DNA from: an uncultured Curtobacterium sp.
Lineage (GTDB): Bacteria; Actinomycetota; Actinomycetes; Actinomycetales; Microbacteriaceae
Assembly: GCA_913774725.1 (NCBI GenBank)
Contig: CAJYIG010000402.1
Coordinates: 1-8,188 of the forward strand
DNA length: 8,188 nt
Reading direction: 5' to 3'
Within the stretch, counting starts at the first letter, position 1; every line of letters begins with the position of its first letter. The translations under genes and the position numbers were made by a program. Of this stretch, positions 1-5,842 are shown piece by piece. The notes beneath the pieces are model-generated. The model worked only from the letters and a program-made list of their open reading frames with translations. It was not told the DNA's origin and ran no database searches.

Positions 1-749
1 TCCGCGACGGGGCCGCGATCGAGCTCGGCCTGCGCGCGCTCCTGCAGCAGAACGACAGCGCGGCCTTCACCACGAACTTCGAGGACCTCGGCACGCTCAA
101 GCAGCTGCCGGGACTCGCCGTGCAGCGGCTCATGGCCGACGGCTACGGCTTCGGCGCCGAGGGCGACTGGAAGACCGCCGTCCTCGTCCGCGCGATGAAC
201 GTCGCCGGCGCGGGGCTGCCCGGCGGCGCGAGCCTCATGGAGGACTACACGTACGACCTCACGCCGGGTGCGGAGAAGATCCTCGGCGCCCACATGCTCG
301 AGGTCTCACCGACGCTCACGACGACGACGCCGACCCTCGAGATCCACCCGCTCGGCATCGGCGGCAAGGACGACCCGGTCCGCCTGGTCTTCACCGCCGA
401 CGCGGGCGAGGCCGTCGTCGTCGCCCTGTCGGACACCCGCGACGGCTTCCGCCTCACCGCGAACGTCGTCGACGTTGTGCCCCCGACCGAGGCGCTGCCG
501 AAGCTCCCCGTCGGCCGTGCCGTGTGGGAGCCGCGTCCGTCCTTCCCGGTCGCGGCCGAGGCCTGGCTCACCGCCGGCGCCGCCCACCACACGGTCATGA
601 CGACCGCCGTCGGCCTGCAGGTCGTCGAGGACTTCGCGACCATGGTCGGCACCGAGTTCCTCGTCATCGACGAGCACACCACGGCCCGCACCTTCAAGGA
701 CGAGCTCCGCCTGCAGCAGGCGTGGCACCGTCTCGACCGCGGGTTCTAG
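1..749 (+). CDS. araA: L-arabinose isomerase, C-terminal half (5' end outside window)
   Basis: This is the C-terminal ~248 residues of L-arabinose isomerase, the cytoplasmic Mn-dependent enzyme converting L-arabinose to L-ribulose (EC 5.3.1.4). The reading frame is open from base 3, with no stop before TAG at 747-749. Recognisable family blocks are FTTNFEDL and [18 protein letters not shown], then the metal and active-site positions: Glu in GFGAEGDWK (codon 159-161), Glu in MEDYTYD (240-242), His in GAHMLEVSP (291-293) and the His pair in AAHHTVMT (585-590). Their spacing (27, then 17, then about 99 residues) matches Glu306/Glu333/His350/His450 of the E. coli enzyme, which is about 500 aa, so roughly half the protein is visible. 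The next gene starts 4 nt after the stop, so the two are probably co-transcribed. The family assignment is firm; substrate use other than arabinose cannot be judged from this half. Confidence 0.96.
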   Translation, partial: RDGAAIELGLRALLQQNDSAAFTTNFEDLGTLKQLPGLAVQRLMADGYGFGAEGDWKTAVLVRAMNVAGAGLPGGASLMEDYTYDLTPGAEKILGAHMLEVSPTLTTTTPTLEIHPLGIGGKDDPVRLVFTADAGEAVVVALSDTRDGFRLTANVVDVVPPTEALPKLPVGRAVWEPRPSFPVAAEAWLTAGAAHHTVMTTAVGLQVVEDFATMVGTEFLVIDEHTTARTFKDELRLQQAWHRLDRGF

Positions 750-753
750 GACC

Positions 754-2013
754 GTGGCCGCGACGACGCGTACCAACTGGGCGGGGAACGTCACCTACCG
801 TGCCTCCGCGCTGGAACGCCCCACCTCGGTGGCGGCGCTCCAGCAGCTCGTCGCGGCCACGCCGCGCCTGACGGCGCTGGGGTCGACGCACTCGTTCAAC
901 GAGATCGCCGACACCGACGCCGTCCAGGTCACGCTCGCCGGCCTGCCGCCGGTGCTCGACGTCGACACCGACCGACGGGTGGTGCGGGTCGCCGCCGGCA
1001 TGACGCACGCACAGGTGGCGGCCGGCCTGGAGGCTCGTGGCTGGGCCCTCGCGAACCTCGCCTCCCTGCCCCACATCTCGGTCGCCGGCGCGGTCGCCAC
1101 CGGTACGCACGGCTCCGGCGTCCGCAACCCGTCGCTCGCGGAGGCGGTCGTCGGCCTCGAGGTCGTCCGCGCTCCCGGAGACCTGGTGTCCGTCGACACG
1201 TCGACGCCGGACGGTGCCCTCGACGCCCACCGGGTGGCGCTCGGCGCGCTCGGCGTCGTCGCCACGGTCGAGCTCGCGATCGAGCCGACGTTCCAGGTCG
1301 CCACGACCGTGCACCTCGACCTGCCGTGGGACGCCGTCCTCGAGCACTTCGACGAGGTGGTGTCGGACGCCTACTCGGTGTCGTTGTTCACGTCCTTCGA
1401 CGACCGCGGGGCCCGACAGGTCTGGACGAAGCACCGCGTGGACGAGCCGGATCCCTCGGTCGACCTCGTCGCGCTCGGCGCTCGCCGTGCCGACGGGCCG
1501 GTGCACCCGGGGGAGAACGACGCCGCGAGCGTCACCGAGCAGGGCGGTGTACCCGGGCCGTGGTCCGAGCGGCTGCCGCACTTCCGGTCGACCTTCGAGC
1601 CGTCCACCGGGGCGGAGATCCAGGCCGAGTACCTGATCCCGGCCTCGTCCGCCGTCCCTGCGCTGGAGGCGCTCCGGCCCCTCGAGCCGGTGTTCGCGCC
1701 GCTGCTCATCGCGGCCGAGGTCCGGACGATCGCCGCCGACACGGCGTGGCTCGCGCCCTCGTCCGGCCGGCAGTCGGTCGGGCTGCACTTCACCTTCCGA
1801 CGGGACGCCGCTGCGGTCGCCGACGCGGTCGAGCGGATCGAGGAGGTCCTCGCGCCCTTCGACCCCCGGCCGCACTGGGGGAAGGTCTCGGCCGCAAGCG
1901 TCGAACGTCTGTACGAGGCCTACCCGCGGCTCGACGACTTCGCAGCGCTCGCCCAGGACGTCGACCCGACCGGGCGGTTCCGCAACGCCTTCCTGGCGCG
2001 GCTGCTGTCCTGA
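754..2013 (+). CDS. xyoA: FAD-dependent alditol (xylitol/sorbitol-type) oxidase, AldO family
   Basis: The 419-aa protein belongs to the VAO-type flavoprotein oxidases and resembles Streptomyces coelicolor AldO along its whole length. AldO oxidises the C1 hydroxyl of polyols such as xylitol and sorbitol to the aldose, producing H2O2 (EC 1.1.3.41). The N-terminus has NWAGNVTY, then GSTHSFNEIA with His46, the position of covalent 8-alpha-histidyl FAD attachment in AldO. A flavin-binding ASLPHISVAG block follows at residues 103-112. In the C-terminal substrate domain, Glu321 and Arg323 (EVRTIAAD), His344 and Lys376 (HWGK) sit one residue after AldO Glu320, Arg322, His343 and Lys375. The GTG start at 754 gives the family's usual length (AldO is 418 aa) and lies 4 nt behind the araA stop with no strong Shine-Dalgarno, suggesting translational coupling. 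No signal peptide is seen, so it is likely cytoplasmic. Substrate is inferred; related L-gulono- or arabinono-lactone oxidases are a less likely alternative. Confidence 0.93.
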   Translation: MAATTRTNWAGNVTYRASALERPTSVAALQQLVAATPRLTALGSTHSFNEIADTDAVQVTLAGLPPVLDVDTDRRVVRVAAGMTHAQVAAGLEARGWALANLASLPHISVAGAVATGTHGSGVRNPSLAEAVVGLEVVRAPGDLVSVDTSTPDGALDAHRVALGALGVVATVELAIEPTFQVATTVHLDLPWDAVLEHFDEVVSDAYSVSLFTSFDDRGARQVWTKHRVDEPDPSVDLVALGARRADGPVHPGENDAASVTEQGGVPGPWSERLPHFRSTFEPSTGAEIQAEYLIPASSAVPALEALRPLEPVFAPLLIAAEVRTIAADTAWLAPSSGRQSVGLHFTFRRDAAAVADAVERIEEVLAPFDPRPHWGKVSAASVERLYEAYPRLDDFAALAQDVDPTGRFRNAFLARLLS

Positions 2014-2030
2014 CGCGTCTGGGCTGCGGG

Positions 2031-2101
2031 GCATCGAACCACGTTCCCGACATCGAACCAGGCGAGGCGGCTGGTTCGATGTCGGACTCCTGGTTCGATG
2101 C
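2031..2101. repeat. 71-nt bipartite inverted repeat with four CATCGAACCA copies
   Basis: Two 31-nt arms (2031-2061 and 2071-2101) flank a 9-nt centre. Each arm consists of an 11-nt outer block and a 15-nt inner block that are perfectly complementary to the partner arm, separated by a 5-nt non-matching bulge (CGTTC on the left, ACTCC on the right). The core CATCGAACCA occurs at 2032-2041 and 2051-2060, and inverted (TGGTTCGATG) at 2072-2081 and 2091-2100, so both direct spacings are 19 nt. It begins 18 nt after the alditol oxidase stop. As RNA it could fold into a long hairpin and end or stabilise the upstream transcript, but no U-run follows. As DNA it could be four half-sites for a protein, or a dispersed REP-like element. 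Confidence 0.85.
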
Positions 2102-2183
2102 GCGGGAGCAGCGGTCAGCGTCGGACGCTCACAGCGCACTCGGACCTGATCGGCGGGCGGCGCACTGCTCCGTCGCTGAGTGC

Positions 2184-2200
2184 TCACATGTGTGATCACA
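2184..2200. promoter_or_regulatory. Nested palindromes TCACA-TG-TGTGA-TCACA before the 2212 gene
   Basis: Three alternating half-sites overlap here: TCACA/TGTGA around a 2-nt centre (2184-2195) and the perfect 10-bp palindrome TGTGATCACA (2191-2200). The half-sites are those of CRP-family boxes, but the CRP consensus has a 6-nt centre, so spacing does not fit. The element ends next to the AAAGG Shine-Dalgarno (2200-2204) of the gene starting at 2212. A bound repressor or local RNA fold here could affect expression. No convincing -35/-10 pair is visible in 2102-2183; only a direct repeat GCGCACT (2134-2140 and 2160-2166) was noted. Confidence 0.35.
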
Positions 2201-2211
2201 AAGGTTGGGGC

Positions 2212-3147
2212 ATGGCGAACCTCAACCGGATCCTCGGCATGGCCTCGAAGGTCATCGACAAGCAGATGCAGAAGCAGCGCGCGCAGGGGAACGGCGCCGC
2301 GGGCAACCAGCAGGACCCGCACGGCTCCGGGGGTGGGAGTGACTGGCGCGACATCGTCCGCAACGCGGCGGACAAGCTGACGGGTGACGACCGCTCGCGG
2401 CAGCAGCCGCCGCGGCAGTACGGGCAGCCGCCACAGCAGCAGCAGTACGGGCAGCCGCAGTACGGGCAGCCGCAGTACGGGCAGCAGCCCCAGCACGGTC
2501 AGCAGCAGCACCACGGGCAGGCAGACCCGGACAAGGTCGCCCTGGCGAAGTACGACTACCTGCTCCGGACGGCGAGCCCGGACCAGATCGAGCAGGTGCA
2601 CCACGACGCCTTCGCGCGGCTCACCCCGGCGCAGCGCCAGCAGGTGCGGGACCGGCTGAACTCGGAACTCCCGCCGCACGAGCACCTGCGGGACGACTCG
2701 TCCGGTGGCATGGCCCGGGCGATGACCCGCGGCGAGATGTCCCGACCCGGACTGATCCGCCGCGTGCTCGGCGGATCAGGACGCTCGGGTGGCAACGGTG
2801 GGCGTGGCGGCGCCTTCGCTGGTGGTGCGGCCGTCGGAGCCGGCGCGATGGCCCTCGGCGGTCTCGCGGTGGCGGTCGCCGGTGGGGCCGTGGTCAGCGC
2901 AGCGGCGGCTCCGGTCCTGGCCGGCGCGGCCGACCTCGGGGTCGACTTCGAGGGCATCGCCGCAGGGCTGGGCGACCTCGGTCTCGCGGACCTCGGCGGC
3001 GGCGTCGAGGGCTTCGCTGCCGAGGGCGAGCAGTTCCTCGGCGGACTCGGTGAGCAGGCGTCCGGTCTGGGTGAGCAGGCGTCTGGTCTGGGCGAGCAGG
3101 CGTCGAACCTCGGCAACGACTTCCTCGGCGGGCTCTTCGACCGCTGA
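2212..3147 (+). CDS. Uncharacterised 311-aa protein with Gln/Tyr-rich repeat, Gly/Ala hydrophobic stretch and GEQASGL repeats
   Basis: I do not recognise a characterised function. The ATG at 2212 is preferred over an in-frame ATG at 2098 because AAAGG (2200-2204) lies 7 nt upstream, and the earlier start falls inside the inverted repeat. Residues 1-24 form a Lys/Gln-rich amphipathic N-terminus with no signal peptide. Residues 63-103 are a low-complexity Q/P/Y/G/H region with four QYGQP-type repeats. Residues 108-160 form the most conserved-looking globular part (KYDYLLRTASPDQIEQVHHDAFARLTPAQ and onward, likely helical). Residues 186-201 are Gly/Arg-rich, and 199-241 are a Gly/Ala/Val stretch that could insert in a membrane or be a flexible linker. 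Residues 280-300 are three 7-residue repeats (GEQASGL), followed by a short Gly/Phe-rich tail. I recall similar actinobacterial proteins carrying vague labels such as cation-transporting ATPase, but no ATPase motif (P-loop or DKTGT) exists here. Confidence 0.85.
   Translation: MANLNRILGMASKVIDKQMQKQRAQGNGAAGNQQDPHGSGGGSDWRDIVRNAADKLTGDDRSRQQPPRQYGQPPQQQQYGQPQYGQPQYGQQPQHGQQQHHGQADPDKVALAKYDYLLRTASPDQIEQVHHDAFARLTPAQRQQVRDRLNSELPPHEHLRDDSSGGMARAMTRGEMSRPGLIRRVLGGSGRSGGNGGRGGAFAGGAAVGAGAMALGGLAVAVAGGAVVSAAAAPVLAGAADLGVDFEGIAAGLGDLGLADLGGGVEGFAAEGEQFLGGLGEQASGLGEQASGLGEQASNLGNDFLGGLFDR
2416..2487 (+). repeat. 15-bp coding repeat CAGTACGGGCAGCCG, four copies
   Basis: Exact copies lie at 2416-2430, 2443-2457 and 2458-2472, with a fourth copy at 2473-2487 differing at one base. 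The last three are head-to-tail. The unit is in frame and encodes Gln-Tyr-Gly-Gln-Pro within the 311-aa protein, so copy-number changes keep the frame. The near identity at DNA level suggests recent slippage expansion. Confidence 0.85.
3049..3111 (+). repeat. 21-bp in-frame tandem repeat, three copies (GEQASGL)
   Basis: Three adjacent 21-bp units (3049-3069, 3070-3090, 3091-3111) encode GEQASGL, GEQASGL and GEQASNL. The first two differ at one synonymous base; the third is more diverged. The heptad length would suit an amphipathic helix, although the Gly content argues against a stable coiled coil. Confidence 0.85.
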
Positions 3148-3154
3148 TGCTCGG

Positions 3155-3193
3155 CGGCGATGCGCTCACTCCCGCCGGACGAGCGCGTCGCCG
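3155..3193. terminator. 13-bp GC-rich hairpin at convergent gene ends (possible bidirectional terminator)
   Basis: Arms CGGCGATGCGCTC (3155-3167) and GAGCGCGTCGCCG (3181-3193) pair over all 13 positions with a single U-G wobble and a 13-nt loop. It starts 8 nt after the stop of the 311-aa protein gene and includes the last codons and stop of the opposite-strand regulator, so it could end transcription from both sides. There is no U-run on either side, as is common in high-GC actinobacteria, so its role as a terminator is inferred. Confidence 0.5.
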
Positions 3194-4122
3194 ACCGTAC
3201 TGCGGTAGTACAGCACCGCACGCCCGTACCGGGTCCGGTTGAGCAGTCCGCCGCGCTCCATCACCCGCAGGTGCTGGTTCACGGCAGAGGTCGAGACACC
3301 GAAGCGCATAGCGAGGTCGGTCGACGACGCCGGCTCACCGAGCGCGTCGAGGAGTGCGGCACGGGTGGCGCCGAGCAGGTCCCGGACGGCACCGACGTCG
3401 GGGTGCGACGCGGTCGACCACATCGCGCCCTGACCACGGGCCGGGTACATCACCGTCGGCGGCAGGTCGTCGTCGATCGGCGTCGACGCGCGGACGACGA
3501 ACACCGAAGGGACGAGCGTCAAGCCCTCGCCCTGCACCGGGCGGTCGCGGGCGATCGGGCTGTTCAGACGGACGTCGACGTGCCGCCCGTCGAAGCGCAC
3601 CGACTCGGACAGCCCGCCGAGCACCGCCCCGACGCCCTCGTGCGCGGCGATCCGGCCGCGGTGCGTCACGTCCGCCTGCAGCACACGACGCATCCGTGGC
3701 CAGTACGGCGCGAAGCAGAGCTCCCACGTCGTCGCGAGTGCCCGGACGAGGCGCTCGACGACGTCCTCGTGCCGGCCGACGAACACGTCCGGCACGGCGC
3801 CGTGCACCCGCTCCAGGTCGGTCCGGAGTCGTGCGGGGGAGATGCTGGCGAGGCTCCGGAGCTCGTCGTCGAACGACCCGAGGGGTGACTCCGGTCGGGG
3901 GTTGACGAAGTCCGCGACCCATCGTCGCTCGTCGACCAGGCCGGCGAGCACGGACCGGTCGAGGAGGGGCAGCACACCGGCGATGCGCTCGAGCCACGGG
4001 CGCTGCAACGGGTACCGCTCCGGCGCGCGGAAGGCGCGGAGTCCGAGGCCCAGCTCCGACAGCGGCGAGATGCCGAAGCGCACGGCCGAGACGTCCGACG
4101 GGTCGAGGCGGTACCGGATCAT
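3166..4122 (-). CDS. ArsR-type winged-helix transcriptional regulator (DUF5937-like N-terminus)
   Basis: This 318-aa protein has a long N-terminal domain and a C-terminal winged helix. The start MIRYRLDPSDVSAVRFGISPL resembles the N-terminus of actinobacterial regulators with a DUF5937-like domain. The ATG at 4122-4120 was preferred over one at 4155, which adds only 11 residues not typical of the family and reaches further into the divergent promoter region. The DNA-binding part spans residues 251-315: helix-turn-helix about 267-288 (STDLAMRFGVSTSAVNQHLRVM), then wing LNRTRYGRAVLYYRST (about 294-309). The ELCVCDL-type metal-binding cysteine motif of metal-sensing ArsR proteins is absent, so the signal is probably not a metal; the large N-terminal domain may bind a ligand. 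It is divergent from the MFS transporter gene with 56 nt between starts, the classic layout of a local regulator and its target, and it may also control itself. Target and ligand are unknown. Confidence 0.88.
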   Translation of the reverse strand: MIRYRLDPSDVSAVRFGISPLSELGLGLRAFRAPERYPLQRPWLERIAGVLPLLDRSVLAGLVDERRWVADFVNPRPESPLGSFDDELRSLASISPARLRTDLERVHGAVPDVFVGRHEDVVERLVRALATTWELCFAPYWPRMRRVLQADVTHRGRIAAHEGVGAVLGGLSESVRFDGRHVDVRLNSPIARDRPVQGEGLTLVPSVFVVRASTPIDDDLPPTVMYPARGQGAMWSTASHPDVGAVRDLLGATRAALLDALGEPASSTDLAMRFGVSTSAVNQHLRVMERGGLLNRTRYGRAVLYYRSTVGDALVRRE

Positions 4123-4178
4123 GAAGCCCCACGCTACATCCGTTCGGCGAGCCACCGCAGTGGTGCGAGAACTGGAGC
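4123..4178. promoter_or_regulatory. Divergent promoter/operator region between regulator and MFS gene
   Basis: Only 56 nt separate the two start codons, so promoters must overlap each other or the coding starts. The clearest symmetry is a short dyad, CACC (4153-4156) and GGTG (4162-4165), with an alternative CCAC/GTGG pairing at 4152-4163. This could be an operator core for the winged-helix regulator, but such short dyads are common in GC-rich DNA. No confident -10 or -35 element is visible. Shine-Dalgarno signals are weak on both sides, so leaderless transcripts are possible. Confidence 0.35.
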
Positions 4179-5459
4179 GTGAGCACCACGGAGCAACCGG
4201 TCCCGATCCGCACCCTCGTCCGACGGGACGCGACCCTCCGACGCCTGCTCACCGTCACGCTGGTGGACACCCTCGGTCGCGGTGCCTTCTTCACGCTGAC
4301 CTCGCTGTACCTCATCACGATCGTCGGGATCCCGGCCGTCGCCGTCGGCCTCGGGCTCACCGTCGCCGGCGCGGTCGGCGTGGCGTCGTCGCTCGTGTTC
4401 GGGCACCTCGCGGACCGGTTCAGCGCACGGCGGATGCTCGTCTGGCTGCACCTCGTGCAGGGCCTCGCGCTCATCAGCTACGTGCTCGTCCACGACCTGC
4501 CGACGCTCATCGCGACGGCGTCCGTCGTGACGCTGGCGCAGCAGGGCGGCGGTTCCGTCCGGGGCGCCGCGGTCGGTCGGGCGTTCCCCGGCACCGAGCG
4601 CGTCCGGGTGCGCGCGACGATGCGCACGGTCACGAACGTCGGCATCGGCGTCGGCACGGCGCTCGCCGCGGTCCCGCTCGCGATCGGCACCGGCGAGGCC
4701 TACCGCGTGACGATGGTCCTGTCGGGCGCGCTGTTCCTCGCGTCCGCGGTCCTGGTCGCCGGGTTGCCGGCGGTGCGGGTCGACGCGGCGCCGGCGGACC
4801 GGACCGACACGGGCACGATCGTGCGTCGGGAGCCCTCGGGTCGCAGCCCCTACCGGGACCTGCGGTTCCTCGCGGTCACCGCCCTGACCGGACTCTTCGG
4901 CATGCAGTTCGGCCTGTTCGAGGTGGGCGTGCCGATCTGGGTCGTCCAGCACACCGTCGCACCGGACGTGATCGTGTCGCCGCTGCTGCTGGTGAACACC
5001 GTGATCGTCGTGCTGCTGCAGGTCCGGCTGAGCCGCGGGACCGACACCGTCGCGGGAGCGGCCCGGGTGATGCGGCACGCGGGCTGGGTCATGGCGGTGG
5101 CGTGCGGGCTGTGGGCCGCCGCCGGGTGGGTCCGCGGGGACGACTGGGTGCCGGCGGCGATCGCCACGGCCGTGCTCGTGGTCGCGGCCGTCGCCCACTC
5201 GCTCGCGGAGATCACCTCGAGTGCCGCCGGGTGGGCGCTGAGCTTCGAGCTCGCACCGGCGGACCGGGTGGGCGCCTACCAGGGGGTGTACGGCACCGGG
5301 TACGCGGTCGCGGCGATGATCGCGCCCACCGTGGTGACGCTGACGGCCGTCGACCTCGGGACGGTCGGTTGGGGGATCCTCGCCGTCGTGTTCCTCGGGT
5401 CGGCACTCGGCGTCGGCGCGATCGCCGGGCGGGCAGCGCGCACGACGATCGCGGCCTGA
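4179..5459 (+). CDS. Major facilitator superfamily (MFS) transporter
   Basis: The 426-aa integral membrane protein has about 11-12 hydrophobic helices by eye, the normal MFS size. After the second helix it carries the MFS loop motif A as GHLADRFSARR (residues 75-85, with Asp79, Arg80 and Arg84/Arg85). A hydrophilic central loop around residues 205-225 (PADRTDTGTIVRREPSGRS) separates the two six-helix halves. The start is GTG at 4179; no good Shine-Dalgarno lies at normal distance. The N-terminal RTLVRRDATLRRLLTVTL is a typical short cytoplasmic lead into helix 1. Divergence from an ArsR-type regulator suggests inducible expression and fits a drug or metabolite efflux role, but the substrate cannot be read from the sequence. 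The 3' end, stop codon included, is duplicated downstream (see 5443-5551). Confidence 0.92.
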   Translation: MSTTEQPVPIRTLVRRDATLRRLLTVTLVDTLGRGAFFTLTSLYLITIVGIPAVAVGLGLTVAGAVGVASSLVFGHLADRFSARRMLVWLHLVQGLALISYVLVHDLPTLIATASVVTLAQQGGGSVRGAAVGRAFPGTERVRVRATMRTVTNVGIGVGTALAAVPLAIGTGEAYRVTMVLSGALFLASAVLVAGLPAVRVDAAPADRTDTGTIVRREPSGRSPYRDLRFLAVTALTGLFGMQFGLFEVGVPIWVVQHTVAPDVIVSPLLLVNTVIVVLLQVRLSRGTDTVAGAARVMRHAGWVMAVACGLWAAAGWVRGDDWVPAAIATAVLVVAAVAHSLAEITSSAAGWALSFELAPADRVGAYQGVYGTGYAVAAMIAPTVVTLTAVDLGTVGWGILAVVFLGSALGVGAIAGRAARTTIAA

Positions 5460-5468
5460 CGGGGCCGC
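5451..5468 (+). terminator. Stop-codon hairpin GCGGCC-TGACGG-GGCCGC
   Basis: A perfect 6-bp GC-only stem with a 6-nt loop holds the MFS stop codon (5457-5459) in its loop. The second repeat copy can form a 5-bp version (5484-5488 with 5494-5498). No U-run follows, so termination is inferred from position at the end of the gene. Confidence 0.35.
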
Positions 5469-5526
5469 CCGCGCGACGATCACGGCCTGACGGGGCCGCC
5501 CGCGTCCGGACGCGCCGCCCGCGCGA

Positions 5527-5548
5527 CGGTCCCGGCGTGACGGGGCCG
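5527..5548 (+). terminator. 8-bp GC-rich hairpin downstream of the MFS gene
   Basis: CGGTCCCG (5527-5534) pairs with CGGGGCCG (5541-5548) over 8 positions including one U-G wobble, with a 6-nt loop. It sits in the third repeat copy, 67 nt after the MFS stop and before the putative promoter of the ABC operon, so it may insulate the two transcription units. There is no U-run. Confidence 0.35.
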
Positions 5549-5597
5549 CGCCGTGCCTCCCGGCCGGTCCGACGTGTCCGCGGATGCATCGCGATCC

Positions 5598-5626
5598 GGA
5601 CGTCCCGCGCGGTGTGGGAATACGCT
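5598..5626 (+). promoter_or_regulatory. Weak candidate promoter for the ABC transporter operon
   Basis: TACGCT at 5621-5626 fits the actinobacterial -10 pattern TANNNT. A matching -35 is poor: the sequence about 18 nt upstream has only GAC in common with TTGACA. If used, transcription would start near 5633, giving a leader of about 210 nt before the ATG at 5843 and placing the inverted repeat at 5654-5674 just downstream of the start point. The rest of 5552-5597 shows nothing clear. Confidence 0.25.
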
Positions 5627-5647
5627 CGGGGCGCAGACGTTGGGACG

Positions 5648-5674
5648 TTGCGTCATGCAATGTTGCGTTGCATG
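5648..5674. promoter_or_regulatory. Candidate operator: CATGCAA-N7-TTGCATG with overlapping LacI-like dyad
   Basis: CATGCAA (5654-5660) and TTGCATG (5668-5674) form a perfect 7-bp inverted repeat with a 7-nt spacer. Overlapping it, ATGCAATGTTGCGT (5655-5668) matches its own reverse complement at 10 of 14 positions and has the TGCAA-NN-TTGC form of LacI/GalR-family operators, which usually have CG at the centre (TG here). TTGCGT also occurs upstream at 5648-5653. The AT content stands out from its very GC-rich surroundings. Placement upstream of a solute-binding protein gene fits substrate-responsive repression; the regulator is not in the window. Confidence 0.5.
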
Positions 5675-5679
5675 TCGTC

Positions 5680-5706
5680 CGGACCCGCGGGCGTTCGGAC
5701 CCGCGG
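5680..5706 (+). repeat. 11-bp direct repeat CGGACCCGCGG, two copies
   Basis: Exact copies lie at 5680-5690 and 5696-5706, a 16-bp period, each containing the CCGCGG palindrome. They sit between the candidate operator and the start of the solute-binding protein gene. Further down the leader, small hairpins are possible (5731-5735 with 5745-5749, or 5748-5752 with 5758-5762). Nothing resembling a known riboswitch was recognised in 5707-5827. Confidence 0.6.
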
Positions 5707-5827
5707 ACCGACCGGTGCCACCATGGACCGCCCGGCCACCCGAACCGGGACGGACCCCGTCCACCACGACGACGCGGGCCGCACGACGATCGGGTACCCG
5801 GTCGTCCGCCCGACACCCCACCCCCAC

Positions 5828-5833
5828 GAGGAG
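5828..5833 (+). promoter_or_regulatory. Ribosome binding site GAGGAG of the solute-binding protein
   Basis: GAGGAG lies 9 nt before the ATG at 5843. It decides the start: an in-frame ATG at 5723 would add 40 non-hydrophobic residues ahead of the lipoprotein signal and has no such site. Confidence 0.8.
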
Positions 5834-5842
5834 CAGTTCACC

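Larger units (their letters stand above)
5443..5551 (+). repeat. Three degenerate copies of the MFS gene 3' end with stop codon
   Basis: A ~28-nt unit beginning CGACGATC and containing TGACGGGGCCGC occurs at 5443-5470 (covering the last MFS codons and stop), 5474-5501 and 5524-5551. The first two copies are 31 nt apart and nearly identical; the third is 50 nt further on and more diverged. Between copies two and three lies a perfect 14-bp palindrome, CGCGTCCGGACGCG (5501-5514). The spacing is not a multiple of three, so the copies are not a coding extension. This looks like slippage or unequal recombination multiplying a stop-codon hairpin. Confidence 0.75.

Noticed and set aside
2031..2101. 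tRNA or T-arm-like GGTTCGA motif
   Set aside because: The GGTTCGA strings belong to a symmetrical four-copy repeat; no cloverleaf, anticodon arm or acceptor stem can be drawn.
2098..2211. Earlier ATG for the 311-aa protein gene
   Set aside because: It begins inside the inverted repeat, has no Shine-Dalgarno and adds 38 residues of intergenic character; 2212 has AAAGG at good spacing.
2416..2487. CRISPR-like short repeats
   Set aside because: Units are 15 bp, mostly contiguous without spacers, and in frame inside a protein-coding gene.
694..2685. 663-codon minus-strand open frame opposite the alditol oxidase and beyond
   Set aside because: Low-complexity Arg-rich translation crossing two real genes and an intergenic repeat; no family similarity.
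4123..4155. Longer regulator start at 4155
   Set aside because: Adds 11 residues before the family-like MIRYRLDP start and takes up over half of the 56-nt divergent promoter region.
4134..5816. 560-codon minus-strand open frame opposite the MFS gene
   Set aside because: Composition is Arg/Gly/Asp/His shadow sequence; the plus strand encodes a clear 12-helix transporter.
5723..5842. In-frame upstream ATG for the solute-binding protein
   Set aside because: It would bury the lipoprotein signal peptide 40 residues inside the protein and lacks a ribosome binding site.
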